From Candidatus Nitrosopumilus sp. (GTDB taxonomy: Archaea; Thermoproteota; Nitrososphaeria; Nitrososphaerales; Nitrosopumilaceae), in assembly GCA_013215285.1 (NCBI GenBank), contig JABSRD010000001.1, positions 1 to 64,000 on the forward strand: 64,000 nucleotides of DNA. The letters run 5' to 3'. The translations under genes were made by a program, and so were the position numbers. The notes under the pieces are model-generated. The model did not search any database. It worked only from the letters and a program-made list of their open reading frames with translations, and was not told where the DNA came from. Positions 54,495 through 64,000 of the stretch are shown piece by piece (position 1 is the stretch's first letter; each line of letters opens with the position of its first letter).

Positions 54495-55198
54495 GCTATC
54501 TTTTTTGCACCCTCAATGGATATTTTATTTTCATAAAGTGCCTTTCCTAAAATTACTCCAAAGGCATTTTTTTCTTTAACATTACTAACATCATTAACAT
54601 TTGAGATACCTCCACTTGCAATAACATTGGCATTCTCCAAGTTACAGGCTTGTTCTAAATATTCTAAATCAGGTCCTTCCAAGGTACCATCACGGTTTAC
54701 ATTTGTTAACAGAAATTCAGTAAAGCCCATCCCAAGGAATTCATTAATAGAATTAATTAATTTGATTCCAGTTCTATCTTGCCAACCATGAATGACAATT
54801 TCACCGTCTTTATGATCAGTTGAGATTACAATTTTTTCAGGTCCTAGTAATGTCAGTAATTTTTTTAGCAATTCTTTGTCTTTAAAGGCTAAAGTCCCAA
54901 TTACAACTCTGTGAGAAATTTTTGCGACATCTAAAATTAAAGATTCATCACGCAATCCCCCTGCAACCTCAACTGGAATTAAGATCTCATTCAACATGTT
55001 TTTAATTATTTCAAGATTAGAACCAATTCCTAAAGTTGCGTCCAAGTCTACAACATGTAACATATCAGCGCCATTTGCTTCCCATTTTTTTGCAATCTCA
55101 ATAGGATTATCGCTATACACGGTTTTTTGTTTTGGATCACCTTTGTAAAGGCGAACTACTTGTCCGTTCATCAAATCAATAGCAGGAATAACTTTCAT
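54491..55198 (-). CDS. hisA: ProFAR isomerase HisA
   Basis: 235 residues. [20 protein letters not shown] with the catalytic Asp, [21 protein letters not shown], and [13 protein letters not shown]. The half-barrel symmetry with HisF is visible. It overlaps hisH by four bases and hisF by four bases. Confidence 0.96.
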   Translation of the reverse strand: MKVIPAIDLMNGQVVRLYKGDPKQKTVYSDNPIEIAKKWEANGADMLHVVDLDATLGIGSNLEIIKNMLNEILIPVEVAGGLRDESLILDVAKISHRVVIGTLAFKDKELLKKLLTLLGPEKIVISTDHKDGEIVIHGWQDRTGIKLINSINEFLGMGFTEFLLTNVNRDGTLEGPDLEYLEQACNLENANVIASGGISNVNDVSNVKEKNAFGVILGKALYENKISIEGAKKIA

Positions 55199-55800
55199 CG
55201 TTTACACACATCAAGAAAATTTTTTAGCATTATTTTTCCAACAGTACTAGATTTCTCGGGATGAAATTGTGTTCCAAAAAAGTTTTCATGTTCCACTACT
55301 GCTGGAACTTTAATTCCATAATCAGATTCTGCAGTGATTATATCATTGGAATTAGGTTTGACCCTATACGAATGGACAAAATAAACCCAAGAATTATTCT
55401 CAACTCCTTCCAATATTTTTCCTGGTTTTTTTATTTCTAAATTATTCCATCCCATGTGAGGCACTTTCATTGAATTAGGAAGAATAACTACTTCACCGTC
55501 CATTACGCCTAATCCTTTCTCTTTTCCTTCTTCACTTTTCTCAAAAAACATTTCCATGCCAAGACAAATTCCAAGAACAGGAATGTTACCAACATAATCT
55601 AAAAACTGAATTTTAGAAGAATCCCTAATACTATGAATAGCAGGATCAAAGTTACCCACACCTGGAAGTAATATTCCGGAATACTCATTTAGTTTATCAA
55701 AATGGGTAATCACATCTACTGTAGCATCTACTTTTTCAAGAGAGTTTTTCAAACTGAAAATATTTCCAGCACCATAATCAAAGATTGCAACTTTAACCAT
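55195..55800 (-). CDS. hisH: Imidazole glycerol phosphate synthase glutaminase subunit HisH
   Basis: 201 residues; class I glutamine amidotransferase. Catalytic Cys in LGICLGMEMFFE, His and Glu in FFGTQFHPEKSS. GYGAGN-type start IFDYGAGNIFSL. It supplies ammonia to HisF. Its first base overlaps the last base of the hisB stop. Confidence 0.96.
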   Translation of the reverse strand: MVKVAIFDYGAGNIFSLKNSLEKVDATVDVITHFDKLNEYSGILLPGVGNFDPAIHSIRDSSKIQFLDYVGNIPVLGICLGMEMFFEKSEEGKEKGLGVMDGEVVILPNSMKVPHMGWNNLEIKKPGKILEGVENNSWVYFVHSYRVKPNSNDIITAESDYGIKVPAVVEHENFFGTQFHPEKSSTVGKIMLKNFLDVCKR

Positions 55801-56387
55801 TACATTGAACCTTTTGTACTTGGAATTCCTTTTTGTTTCTTATCAAATGCAGATGCATATCTAAATGCAACAGCTAATGACTTTATAGCAGATTCTACTT
55901 TGTGGTGATCATTTTCCCCATACTTTACAGTAAGGTGAATACAACAATTCAGATTTTGCAATAAGGATTGAAAAAAGTGCTCCAAATCTTCTTTGGAGAT
56001 ATCTTCAATTTTATTTCGTTTAATTGATAAAGTTAATTTCCAAAATGGTCGTTTCACTAAATCAATTGAAGCCTCAGCAAGGGATTCATCCATTGGTACT
56101 GATGCATAACTGAATCTTGTAATTCCACGTCTTGAGCTTAATGCTTTGTCAATTGTTTGACCAAGTGTAATTGCAGTGTCTTCAATTAAGTGATGTTCAA
56201 TTCCATCATTTGATTTTGCATCAACTTTAAGATCCATCATACTGTGTTTACCAAAAGATACAATCAGGTGATCAAGAAAATTAATACCAGTTTTGATACT
56301 TGTTTTTCCCATTCCATCTAGATTAACTGAAACTTGAATGGTTGTTTCTTTGGTACTTCGTTTAATTGATGCTTTTCTTGACGACAT
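55800..56387 (-). CDS. hisB: Imidazoleglycerol-phosphate dehydratase HisB
   Basis: 195 residues from ATG 56387 (a GTG at 56396 is also in frame). [18 protein letters not shown] and [14 protein letters not shown] bear the manganese-binding His; [16 protein letters not shown] and [20 protein letters not shown] follow. Stand-alone dehydratase without the bacterial phosphatase domain, as normal for archaea. Confidence 0.95.
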   Translation of the reverse strand: MSSRKASIKRSTKETTIQVSVNLDGMGKTSIKTGINFLDHLIVSFGKHSMMDLKVDAKSNDGIEHHLIEDTAITLGQTIDKALSSRRGITRFSYASVPMDESLAEASIDLVKRPFWKLTLSIKRNKIEDISKEDLEHFFQSLLQNLNCCIHLTVKYGENDHHKVESAIKSLAVAFRYASAFDKKQKGIPSTKGSM

Positions 56388-56412
56388 ATCTCTCACAGGT
56401 ATGTAGTCTGTT

Positions 56413-57381
56413 TTATTCTAAATTTAATACCTTTGGGAGTAAATGAATTGAATCCAATACCAGTACAGCCTCATTTTTCTCAAATAATTCAAGCTTTTCC
56501 TGAGGATTTTTACTAGTACCAATAATTCCACAAAAAATTGTTTTGCAACCCATATCAGTCACTCTTTTTGCCATGATAAAGTCCTCCATCGAATCCCCGA
56601 TGTACAAAGTAGAATTGCCATTCATCCCTTTAATAGAATCAAATAATGGTTGAGGATTAGGTTTTGCAAGTTCACGTGATTCATCTTCTAAAAATACAGA
56701 ATTATTTAGATCAAACTTTTTCAACAATTCCTTTAAAGAATAACTGACAGAATCTTTACCTCTACCAGTTACCATTGCAATTTTTGAATTAAATTTTTTG
56801 TACAGTAATTCAAGTAAAGAATCATTTAAAATCACATCATCTTGTTCTATTAAACCAGGTTCAGAAAATTTAGATTTATTTTTAAATAATTTTTTATACA
56901 ACTCAGGTCCATAAAATAATTGATCAAATATTTGGTATAGTGAATTTTCATTATGGGTGCCAGGGTATGATAACTGTTTTTGGATTTCAGAAATATCAGT
57001 TTGTTTCTCTAGATATGTTTCAACAGATACAATACCAGTGGAATCAGCATTATTAATCACATTAAAAATAAAATCAGTGGGATCTTTTTGTAATTTTTTT
57101 GCAGTAACTAGAGAAATTATTGCAGCATATGCTAAATCAACCTCATCATTAAAGCCACCAGTTGATTTGAATCCATCAATTATTTTGTAATCTACATCAA
57201 TACTATCTAAGATTCCAGCATATTCTTCCAGGACATATCTTGTTGTCTTAATAATGGTTTGATCATACGATTTTGTAATATCAATTAAAACACCATCACA
57301 ATCAAATACTATACAATCAATTTTAGATAAATCAAGTGAATCATCAGTGTAGATTCCTTCAGACTTTTTTTGTATAGTCAT
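56413..57381 (-). CDS. HAD-family phosphatase in the his operon, candidate histidinol-phosphatase
   Basis: 322 residues. HAD motifs: DCDGVLIDI (nucleophile and acid Asp), [15 protein letters not shown] with the motif III Lys, and [13 protein letters not shown] large alpha-helical cap of about 150 residues lies between motif I and II, longer than in HisN/HisJ-like HADs. It overlaps hisC by four bases at its start and is 16 bases before hisB. No other gene here could remove the phosphate from histidinol phosphate, so the position suggests that step. This is inference; the substrate is unproved. Confidence 0.75.
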   Translation of the reverse strand: MTIQKKSEGIYTDDSLDLSKIDCIVFDCDGVLIDITKSYDQTIIKTTRYVLEEYAGILDSIDVDYKIIDGFKSTGGFNDEVDLAYAAIISLVTAKKLQKDPTDFIFNVINNADSTGIVSVETYLEKQTDISEIQKQLSYPGTHNENSLYQIFDQLFYGPELYKKLFKNKSKFSEPGLIEQDDVILNDSLLELLYKKFNSKIAMVTGRGKDSVSYSLKELLKKFDLNNSVFLEDESRELAKPNPQPLFDSIKGMNGNSTLYIGDSMEDFIMAKRVTDMGCKTIFCGIIGTSKNPQEKLELFEKNEAVLVLDSIHLLPKVLNLE

Positions 57382-58448
57382 CCCAACAAGTCTCTAATTG
57401 CTAGTAAAAATTTTGAATTCATCTCTTTTGTTCCAATTGTTACCCTAAGACAACCATCATGATTTCCTATTTTTCCTAGTTTTCTAATCGATATTCCTTG
57501 TTCTGCAAGTGCTGAATAGACTCGTTTGTAGACTCCATGAGCATCAAATAACACAAAATTAGCCTGAGAATCAAAGACTTCAAAGGCATCATATTTTTGC
57601 AAAGTTTCAATTATTCTTTTTCTTTCAATTTTGATATTAGTTACAGCATCTCTCATCAGATTTGATTTTTCTAAAGCTAAAATCCCAGATTCAATAGTAA
57701 TAGTACTAAGAGGATATGGATATTGTAGTATAGTCATAAAAGTATTAGTGAATTTTTTATTTGCAATAAAATATCCTAATCGAAGCCCAGCCAATCCAAA
57801 CGATTTTGAAACAGTTTGTACAACAATTAGATTCTCTTGGGTTTTCACCATACTTGCAAGAGAGTAACTACCAAATTCACCATATGCCTCATCAATTATT
57901 ACAAGACCGTTGAATGATTTGATTAGTTTTTGTAATTCACTTTTTGAAAATTGAAATCCAGTAGGATTGTTTGGAGAATCAAGATATAATATATCTGCAT
58001 TTTTTGATTGTTTTATAAAATCTTTAATGTCTAATTTCATATCATTTGAAAATGGAATTGCAATTAATGGAATGGAATATAGTTTACATCGCTCTTCAAA
58101 GAACCCAAAAGTGGGATTGGATGTCAAAACTTTAGTTTGTTTTGATGCAAAATTAGCTAGTATCAAATCTAAAATTTGATCAGAGCCATTACCTACACCT
58201 ATCATTGAAGAAGGGATTTTAACAAATTTTGATATTACAGAAATTAAGCGTTCTACTCCACCAAGTGGATATTCTCGTACATCAGAATTTTTTCTTGCAG
58301 AGGTTAAAATATCATTTTGAAATTGTTTTGAAATACCATAATTTTCATTTGAATCAAGTTTTACTGCATCCGAAATGAGTTCAGGTTTTTGATATCCTCC
58401 AATAAAGGAAAACTTATCTATTTTTTCATCAAACCAATTTTTTTTCAT
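57378..58448 (-). CDS. hisC: Histidinol-phosphate aminotransferase HisC
   Basis: 356 residues of the class I/II PLP fold. GVGNGSDQILDLI, YLDSPNNPTG, IIDEAYGEF and SKSFGLAGLRLGY with the PLP Lys, and a C-terminal RKLG...CLRVTIGT for the substrate carboxylate. It shares a four-base overlap with both hisD upstream and the HAD gene downstream. Confidence 0.95.
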   Translation of the reverse strand: MKKNWFDEKIDKFSFIGGYQKPELISDAVKLDSNENYGISKQFQNDILTSARKNSDVREYPLGGVERLISVISKFVKIPSSMIGVGNGSDQILDLILANFASKQTKVLTSNPTFGFFEERCKLYSIPLIAIPFSNDMKLDIKDFIKQSKNADILYLDSPNNPTGFQFSKSELQKLIKSFNGLVIIDEAYGEFGSYSLASMVKTQENLIVVQTVSKSFGLAGLRLGYFIANKKFTNTFMTILQYPYPLSTITIESGILALEKSNLMRDAVTNIKIERKRIIETLQKYDAFEVFDSQANFVLFDAHGVYKRVYSALAEQGISIRKLGKIGNHDGCLRVTIGTKEMNSKFLLAIRDLLG

Positions 58449-59719
58449 TCTAATCTACCTCTAACTGCTTCATAGTGATTAGGAAGTCCTTCAGATTTTG
58501 TTAAAACTTCTAGATATTTTGAAAGATTGGATAATGATGATTTGGAACAAGTTACCTGAGTGTTTACTTTGATAAAATCTAAAACAGATAATGAACCACG
58601 AATTTTCCCAAATCCACTAGTAGGAAGTATGTGATTTGAGCCTAAAACATAGTCACTTGCAGATGATGGAGAGTCATTTCCAAGTAGAACTAGACCAGAT
58701 GAAGTGATTTTTGATGAAAATGATTCAGGGTTCCTGGTCATGATTTGTAGATGTTCAGGAGATAAAGTATTTGCAAGTGTTATCATATCTGATTTTGTTT
58801 TACATATTGCAATAAATCCATTATTTTTTAAACTATATTTTACAAAATTTGCTCTTTGAATTTTTGGTATTAATTCAGAAATTATCATATTAACAGATTT
58901 TGCAAGTTTTTGGGAGGTTGTAATCAAATAACATAAAGTATCATTACTATGTTCTGCTTGAGAAATAAGATCTAATGCGATAAACTTTGGGTTGGCTGAA
59001 TCATCTGCAATTATTCCTAGTTCAGTAGGACCTGCAAGCATATCAATTCCAGTTTGATTATTAATCAAAGATTTTGCCATCATAACAAATGCACCACCAG
59101 GGCCCACAATCTTATCAACAGGAGTAATTGATTTTGTTCCATAAGATAATGCAGCAATTGATTGTGCACCACCTGTTTTGTAAATTTCATTAGCACCACA
59201 AAGATTTGCAGCAACTATTGTAAGTGGATCAATTTTTCCATCAGAATTTGGAGGCGATACTACTACAATTCTTTTAACACCTGCAACTTTAGCTGGAACT
59301 ACAGACATAATTGCAGAGCTTGAATATTTTGCTAGCCCACCAGGAACATAACAACCAACACTTTGTATTGGAATAAATTTTTTAGAAATTTTAATTCCAT
59401 TGTTATTGATAGTTTTATTTTTTAACAGAGATTTAATTTCAGATTCTGTTTTTTCAAGTCGAGTTTTGGCTAACCGTAATGCGCTAAGTTCAGATTTTGA
59501 AACTTTAGAGTATGCATTTTTTATTTCTATTTGAGATAAACGTAAGGAAGAAATATTTGCACCGCTAAATTTTTTCTCATATTTTTTAATTGCGTCATCT
59601 CCATTTTTTTTAACATTTTTTAGAATTGATTCAACGATTTTTTTGTTTTTTTGAGGCTGTTTTGGAAGAATTTTGGTTGCAAATTTTTCAATATTAGTTA
59701 CTTTGATTATTCTCATCAA
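58445..59719 (-). CDS. hisD: Histidinol dehydrogenase HisD
   Basis: 424 residues. PIQSVGCYVPGGLAKYSSSAIM, VDKIVGPGGAFVMMAKSLI, DMLAGPTELGIIAD and DLISQAEHSNDT with zinc ligands, and SPEHLQI and GSNHILPTSGFG. It catalyses the last two oxidation steps to histidine. It overlaps hisG and hisC by four bases each. Confidence 0.96.
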   Translation of the reverse strand: MMRIIKVTNIEKFATKILPKQPQKNKKIVESILKNVKKNGDDAIKKYEKKFSGANISSLRLSQIEIKNAYSKVSKSELSALRLAKTRLEKTESEIKSLLKNKTINNNGIKISKKFIPIQSVGCYVPGGLAKYSSSAIMSVVPAKVAGVKRIVVVSPPNSDGKIDPLTIVAANLCGANEIYKTGGAQSIAALSYGTKSITPVDKIVGPGGAFVMMAKSLINNQTGIDMLAGPTELGIIADDSANPKFIALDLISQAEHSNDTLCYLITTSQKLAKSVNMIISELIPKIQRANFVKYSLKNNGFIAICKTKSDMITLANTLSPEHLQIMTRNPESFSSKITSSGLVLLGNDSPSSASDYVLGSNHILPTSGFGKIRGSLSVLDFIKVNTQVTCSKSSLSNLSKYLEVLTKSEGLPNHYEAVRGRLE

Positions 59720-60693
59720 TTTTCTTCGTCACGTTTAATCTCCTCAAGTTCCAATATTTGTCGTGGTTCATGAACTACAAGACCTTGAGCAATCTTCCTT
59801 AGTTTAGGGATAAGTTTGTAGAATTCTTCTTTTTTGATGACTGTATTTACTCCAAACCAACCATCTTCACTTAACGGGCTAATAGTAGGTCTTTTGAGTG
59901 ACGGCATCTGTGATAGTAATTTCTTTAGATTCTTCTCTTCAACATTTAGGTAAATGTGTAAGTATTTTCTACCATTTACTGCACCTCTCATAAGAGTAAT
60001 GATATCAAATATTTTTTCACGTTTTTTTGGATCCTTTAGAGATTTCTTGTTTACAATCAAATGTGCAGTGGAAGTTAACACCTCATCTACAATTTTTAAT
60101 TTATTTTGTTTTAGTGTGGTACCAGTTTCAGTAACATCCATAATTGCATCTACATCCTCAGGAGGTTTTGCTTCAGTTGCGCCAAAGGATAGATGAATTT
60201 GAACGCTTTTGTTAGTTCCCAATCTAACCCAAGGAGTTACAATAAGTGGATCTTTTGAGCCATAATATTTTTTGTAAGATTTACATTGTTTGATAAATTT
60301 TGAAGCAGTGGTTAAATATTCTGAAGATATTCGAAGTGTTTTTTTCTTTTTGCCATAATCTGCAATCATTTCATCAAGATTTTTGTAACTATACTTATCT
60401 GGAAACGCAATCACTAGTCTAATTTTACCATATTCCAAATCTAAAATAGATTCAACATCAGAATTTGTTTCACCTACCCAATCTTTACCAGTGATACCTA
60501 CATCATACAGTCCTTCTGCTACCAAAGTTGGAATCTCTTGTGGACGTAGCATCTTAACCATAATACTTGGATCATCAAGATATACACGATAGGTTCTACT
60601 TTTACGATTAACTTTAGTCCAAGATTTTTCTAATAATTTGAAAGTGGCATCCTCTAAACTTCCTTTAGGGATTGCAAATTTTATCTCAGACAT
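59716..60693 (-). CDS. hisG: ATP phosphoribosyltransferase HisG (long form)
   Basis: 325 residues. FAIPKGSLEDAT, DVGITGKDWVGE, and DVTETGTTLKQNKLKIVD (PRPP-binding) identify HisG. The last about 80 residues (KYLHIYLNVEEKNLKKLLSQMPSLK...WFGVNTVIKKEEF) form the ACT-like regulatory domain of the long form, which gives feedback inhibition by histidine and does not need HisZ. First gene of the histidine operon; HMG-CoA reductase ends 39 bases upstream. Confidence 0.95.
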   Translation of the reverse strand: MSEIKFAIPKGSLEDATFKLLEKSWTKVNRKSRTYRVYLDDPSIMVKMLRPQEIPTLVAEGLYDVGITGKDWVGETNSDVESILDLEYGKIRLVIAFPDKYSYKNLDEMIADYGKKKKTLRISSEYLTTASKFIKQCKSYKKYYGSKDPLIVTPWVRLGTNKSVQIHLSFGATEAKPPEDVDAIMDVTETGTTLKQNKLKIVDEVLTSTAHLIVNKKSLKDPKKREKIFDIITLMRGAVNGRKYLHIYLNVEEKNLKKLLSQMPSLKRPTISPLSEDGWFGVNTVIKKEEFYKLIPKLRKIAQGLVVHEPRQILELEEIKRDEEN

Positions 60694-60732
60694 TTTCAGT
60701 TTTTTCCACTTTTTAGTAATATAATAGCATGT

Positions 60733-61989
60733 TTAAATTTGCTCTAGTAATTCTTTAGCTCCATCAAGTGAAATTTTCTTTTCTTCAATCATTTTTTGAA
60801 CAAGTTCATCTATCTGTTCAGATTTAGCTCCAGCAGCAGATGCAAGATTTCTTGCATGTAATCGCATGTGCCCCTTTTGAATTCCTTCAGTAGAGAGAGC
60901 ACGAATTGCACTAAAATTTTGAGCCAAACCAGTAGCAGTAATAACACATGCAAGTTCTTGAGCAGATGTTACTCCAAGAATCTTTGTACACACCTTTGCT
61001 ATAGGATGAACAGTCACAATTCCTCCCACAATTCCAACTGAAAGTGGGATTTCCAAAATTCCAACTAGATTACCCTCTTCATCTTTATTCCACTTACTAA
61101 GAGAACGATATTTTCCAGACTTTGCAGCATATGCGTTAGCTGCTGCCTCAATTGCTCTACTATCCTGTCCTGTTGCGTTAGCTACTGATATCATTCCATT
61201 CATTATTCCCTTGTTGTGAGTTACTGCTCTATACACATCATTGTCTGCAAACTCGTATGCCAGTATAATATTATCAACTACTTGTTCACCTCCAACTGCT
61301 TCTTTTTCAAAAACTGCTCGAGCTTTTACCATTCGTCTAGTGGAGTAATTGGATAGTATTCGTAATAGTGTTTTTCCACCAGTAATTTCCTCAATTAGTG
61401 GAGATACTGCCTCACACATTGTATTTGTAATATTTGCACCCATTGCATCGCCTACATCAATTAGTAGTTCTGCAATTAGCATCTTACCTGAGGGTGTATC
61501 AATTACTTTACAAGTAATCTCTTTGGCACCTTTGTTCATTTTAGGTAATGAATTGCTTTTGGAATTTGCTAGTTTAAGAATTTCATCTGTTGATGAATCA
61601 ATTTTTTGTATGGCTAATTCAATATCTACATTTAAAATTTGAATTTGACCAATGCTGTATGATTCATCAGCAGTAACTGTAAATCCACCTTTGATTCGTG
61701 CAACTTTGGCCCCCTTTGACGCTGCAGCAATCACTGATGGTTCCTCAATTACCATTGGAACAACATAGTCTTTACCATTAATTTTGAAATTAGTTGCAAC
61801 ACCTAATGGAAGTGAAAATGTGCCAATTGCATTTTCTACCATTTTGTCTGCTTGGTCATATGAGATTCCACCATTCTCATTTTGTAAAATTTCCAAATCA
61901 TCTTTTGATAAATTAGAAAAATTTGCAACAATGTCTAGTCGCTCTTTTTTGGATTTCTCAAAGAATTTTGAAATTGATGAATCAGGCAT
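60733..61989 (-). CDS. Hydroxymethylglutaryl-CoA reductase (class II-like)
   Basis: 418 residues. ENAIGTFSLPLGVATNFKINGKDYVVPMVIEEPSVIAAAS is the class II-style substrate region with Glu; GDAMGANITNTMCEAV is the DAMGxN motif; and HMRLHARNLA contains the C-terminal catalytic His. The reaction gives mevalonate for archaeal isoprenoid lipids. It resembles the bacterial-type (class II) enzyme, which lacks the N-terminal membrane anchor. It lies directly before hisG on the same strand and starts one base beyond the end of the sugar dehydrogenase gene upstream. Confidence 0.92.
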   Translation of the reverse strand: MPDSSISKFFEKSKKERLDIVANFSNLSKDDLEILQNENGGISYDQADKMVENAIGTFSLPLGVATNFKINGKDYVVPMVIEEPSVIAAASKGAKVARIKGGFTVTADESYSIGQIQILNVDIELAIQKIDSSTDEILKLANSKSNSLPKMNKGAKEITCKVIDTPSGKMLIAELLIDVGDAMGANITNTMCEAVSPLIEEITGGKTLLRILSNYSTRRMVKARAVFEKEAVGGEQVVDNIILAYEFADNDVYRAVTHNKGIMNGMISVANATGQDSRAIEAAANAYAAKSGKYRSLSKWNKDEEGNLVGILEIPLSVGIVGGIVTVHPIAKVCTKILGVTSAQELACVITATGLAQNFSAIRALSTEGIQKGHMRLHARNLASAAGAKSEQIDELVQKMIEEKKISLDGAKELLEQI

Positions 61990-61990
61990 T

Positions 61991-63121
61991 TTATTTTAGT
62001 ATCCTTATTAGTTTATCATCAGTTCTATCTGGAAAACCTTTTCCATCAGTGTTTGAGGTAATTACATAGAGACTCCCATCAGGACCTTCCACTACATCAC
62101 GAACACGACCAATACCACTAAGAATAGATTTTTGGGAACTTAGTCCCTCAGCAAAATCTACTTGGTAAAGATTAGCAGTATTCATGGAGGATAGTATGAA
62201 TGGGAATTCAAAGTCAAGTTTATCTCCAGAATAAAACAAGATACCACCAGGTTCTATACTTGGATCATAACAAATGATGGCATCCTCAAATTTTGTATCT
62301 CCTGAACATTGTACTTCAGGCCAACCATAATTTTTTCCAGCCAAAATAAGATTGATTTCATCATTTTTCTCAGGACCTACTTCTGCAACATACAAGTTAC
62401 CATCATTATCCCACGTCATTCCTTGTGGATTTCTATGTCCTAGTGAATATACTGGGGAATCAGAAAATGGGTTATCTTCAGGAATGGTCCCATCATCATT
62501 TAGTCTTAAAATCTTTCCAGATAAGGAATCAAGATTTTGTGGAAGATGAGATGCATCATAAACTGCACCAGTTCCTACATACAATTTTCCATCAGGTCCA
62601 AATTTTAAAAATCCACCATTAGTAAATGAGGAGCCAGGAATTTTATCAAAGATAGTTTGAGCATCTTGTAATTTATTGTTTGATTCAGTTATTCGTAAAA
62701 TTTTATTCCACAAATTTCCATCTTCTTGATATGTCAAAAATACATAAAGTAAATGATTATTTGAAAAATCAGGATGAAGTGTAATTCCTAATAGTCCACC
62801 ATCAAATGCATTAACTGTTCTAAATGTGGCTAATGGGGAATCAAGCAAAGTATTGTTTACAATAACTCGAATTAATCCATCTTTTTCTGTAACAAATATC
62901 CTATCACCAGAAACTGCAATGGAACGAGGTTTGTCAAGATTTTCAGCTATAATAGTTACAAATTCATTCTCAGAATTTGTTGTGGGTTTTGGTAATGGAA
63001 TGGGATCATTAGGAGATGTTAAAACTAATACTGAAAACACCACAGCAACAACAACTACAATAATTTGAATTCTCTTATCCACAAAAAGACAATCTTTACA
63101 AATCCTATTAATTACTTTCAA
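61991..63121 (-). CDS. Sugar dehydrogenase, PQQ-type beta-propeller (GSDH family), secreted
   Basis: 376 residues with an N-terminal membrane/signal segment (IIVVVVAVVFSVLVL). The beta-propeller has NLDKPRSIAVSGDRIFVTEKDG, GLLGITLHPDF, GGFLKFGPDGKLYVGTG, SLGHRNPQGMTWD, and EVGPEKNDEIN...KNYGWPE, all characteristic of soluble glucose/sorbosone dehydrogenases (residues that bind PQQ and Ca2+). It probably oxidises aldoses outside the membrane. Upstream of it lies the initiator tRNA on the other strand. Confidence 0.88.
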   Translation of the reverse strand: MKVINRICKDCLFVDKRIQIIVVVVAVVFSVLVLTSPNDPIPLPKPTTNSENEFVTIIAENLDKPRSIAVSGDRIFVTEKDGLIRVIVNNTLLDSPLATFRTVNAFDGGLLGITLHPDFSNNHLLYVFLTYQEDGNLWNKILRITESNNKLQDAQTIFDKIPGSSFTNGGFLKFGPDGKLYVGTGAVYDASHLPQNLDSLSGKILRLNDDGTIPEDNPFSDSPVYSLGHRNPQGMTWDNDGNLYVAEVGPEKNDEINLILAGKNYGWPEVQCSGDTKFEDAIICYDPSIEPGGILFYSGDKLDFEFPFILSSMNTANLYQVDFAEGLSSQKSILSGIGRVRDVVEGPDGSLYVITSNTDGKGFPDRTDDKLIRILK

Positions 63122-63135
63122 AAATTTGATAAAGC

Positions 63136-63143
63136 GTATATAC
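63136..63143 (+). promoter_or_regulatory. TATA box of initiator tRNA-Met
   Basis: GTATATAC centred 26 bases before the tRNA 5' end. Confidence 0.6.
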
Positions 63144-63165
63144 GGTATATCATATTTTATCGATC

Positions 63166-63240
63166 AGCGGGGTGGGGAAGTCAGGTCATCCCGGCGGGCT
63201 CATAACCCGCAAATCAGTAGTTCAAATCTACTCCCCGCTA
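63166..63240 (+). tRNA. Initiator tRNA-Met (anticodon CAT)
   Basis: Acceptor AGCGGGG pairs with CCCCGCT, giving the A1:U72 pair seen in archaeal initiators, and the discriminator is A. The anticodon stem has three G:C pairs next to the loop (GCGGG-CTCATAA-CCCGC), the initiator signature. D-arm GGGAAGTCAGGTCATCCC and T-arm AGTAG-TTCAAAT-CTACT complete the fold. No intron; CCA is not encoded. Confidence 0.93.
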
Positions 63241-63241
63241 C

Positions 63242-64000
63242 TTAGTTGCTATAAACACAAAACCACAAAAGAGATTTATCAAATTTTGAGGTTTTGTTAG
63301 TAATTCCTATTCGTTGCAAAGGTCTTGTAAGGTGTCTGTGCGCAGATATTTTTGGAATATACAATTGTTTTTTGATTTTTCTTTTGATTTCAATTATAGT
63401 TTTTTTAGAGGCTTTTTTTCCACAACGAACACATTGAAATCCTTGAGTTTGACCTTTTGATTTCATTTTTTTGTTACATTTTTTACAAAAAGGATTAGAT
63501 GTTGAAAGATTTTTTTCTAAATTAATAATTTCAATAAATTCAAGATTAATGATTCTAGGAAAATTTTTTGAAGCCTTTCTAACCCCGCCGCCTACACATA
63601 TTTTATCACCTTTAATCAAGTGTGAAGCAATAGATGTGATGCCTGTTGGTTTGTAAACAGCACACCAAAACTCGTGATTTTTAGAAATAATTTTGAAAAA
63701 AATATGTCCCCCTTTTACAATTTTTGGCGTGCTTGATATAATTCCAGTAATTTTTCCAGAAGCATAAGGTTTCATTGTTTCAAAATTTAATTCATTTTTC
63801 AAATGATCACCAGTTCCTTGATTAGATTTGAAGATCATGTAACCATCTAATTTTTCATCAGTTTTTAGAATTTTTGTAGCATAAAGTAATGAAGCCACAT
63901 TTTCTCCCCTTACACCATAAAAAACTGGATCAGGGCCATGGGGAGTAATTAAAACTCGTCCTTTTTTTGTGTCAAAACTGTTAAACGTATTTGGAAAAGT
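63242..64000 (-). CDS. tiaS: tRNA(Ile2) 2-agmatinylcytidine synthetase TiaS, C-terminal part (cut by right edge)
   Basis: 253 codons visible to the window edge; the true start lies beyond 64000. ITPHGPDPVFYGVRGENVASLL is a TiaS signature. Then an OB-fold (ASGKITGIISSTPKIVKGGHIFF), and a zinc ribbon (CKKCNKKM...FQCVRCGKK) and basic tail follow, the domain order of TiaS. The enzyme attaches agmatine to C34 of tRNA-Ile2(CAU) so that it reads AUA. It converges on the initiator tRNA, with one base between them. Confidence 0.88.
   Translation of the reverse strand, partial: TFPNTFNSFDTKKGRVLITPHGPDPVFYGVRGENVASLLYATKILKTDEKLDGYMIFKSNQGTGDHLKNELNFETMKPYASGKITGIISSTPKIVKGGHIFFKIISKNHEFWCAVYKPTGITSIASHLIKGDKICVGGGVRKASKNFPRIINLEFIEIINLEKNLSTSNPFCKKCNKKMKSKGQTQGFQCVRCGKKASKKTIIEIKRKIKKQLYIPKISAHRHLTRPLQRIGITNKTSKFDKSLLWFCVYSN

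Overview
This 64 kb window is AT-rich and comes from an archaeon. It most resembles a marine ammonia-oxidising thaumarchaeon of the Nitrosopumilus type. Archaeal markers are Kae1 and Bud32, archaeosine-type TgtA, Taw1, TiaS, an AK6/Fap7 kinase, a beta-CASP nuclease, TATA boxes about 26 bp upstream of starts with leaderless ORFs, and an initiator tRNA with an A1:U72 pair. A 1.7 kb-residue S-layer-like protein, a Rieske/cytochrome b pair and a membrane-anchored cupredoxin fit the ammonia-oxidiser lifestyle. No database search was possible; assignments rest on motifs and recognisable families.

Layout. 1-3702: two tandem secreted calcium-binding thrombospondin type 3 repeat proteins, one running off the left edge. 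3841-13954: housekeeping (Taw1, ITP pyrophosphatase, Bud32, Kae1, YchF-type GTPase, AK6/Fap7, TgtA, a ferredoxin, two tandemly duplicated 70-aa proteins, a beta-CASP nuclease, an OGG1-type glycosylase) ending in tRNA-Arg(TCT) at 13987-14061.

14049-31425 is an integrated mobile element. The last 13 bases of tRNA-Arg (CCCTTTGGGCCCG) recur at 31413-31425 as the far attachment site. Inside are: a secreted zinc metalloprotease broken into two frames at a run of five G; an overlapping pair of HTH proteins, the first carrying a TIR domain; a tyrosine recombinase; a chain of very small overlapping ORFs beginning with an RHH gene stopped by an in-frame TAA; an HUH-type replication protein with a zinc-finger ORF; a secreted protein that looks split into two oppositely oriented pieces; a six-gene operon ending in a FtsK/HerA-like ATPase and a C2H2-like ORF; an iteron-like array of CTTGAC boxes around a perfect 16-bp palindrome; and an integrase-like N-terminal fragment beside the far attachment site. 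No capsid gene was recognised, so an integrated plasmid or a decayed provirus are both open.

31467-39328: cupredoxin, Rieske/cytochrome b, a large membrane-anchored subtilisin-like protease and a second anchored surface protein. 39443-44527: the S-layer protein. 44806-48934: a sugar/glycosylation block (NAD-dependent epimerase, GT2 glycosyltransferase with an in-frame stop, phosphoglucose/phosphomannose isomerase-like enzyme, a GT-C-like membrane protein with a frameshift), plausibly serving surface glycans. 49007-53336: small secreted proteins, a ubiquitin-like/E1 fusion and threonine synthase.

53338-60693 is a compact histidine operon (transcribed G-D-C-HAD-B-H-A-F-I) with an HAD phosphatase that may fill the histidinol-phosphatase step. 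Then come HMG-CoA reductase (60733-61989), a sugar dehydrogenase, initiator tRNA-Met (63166-63240) and the 3' part of tiaS, cut by the right edge.

Four genes are broken by a single-base event (metalloprotease, RHH, GT2, GT-C). Either decay is active here or the assembly has a few base errors; reads would decide.
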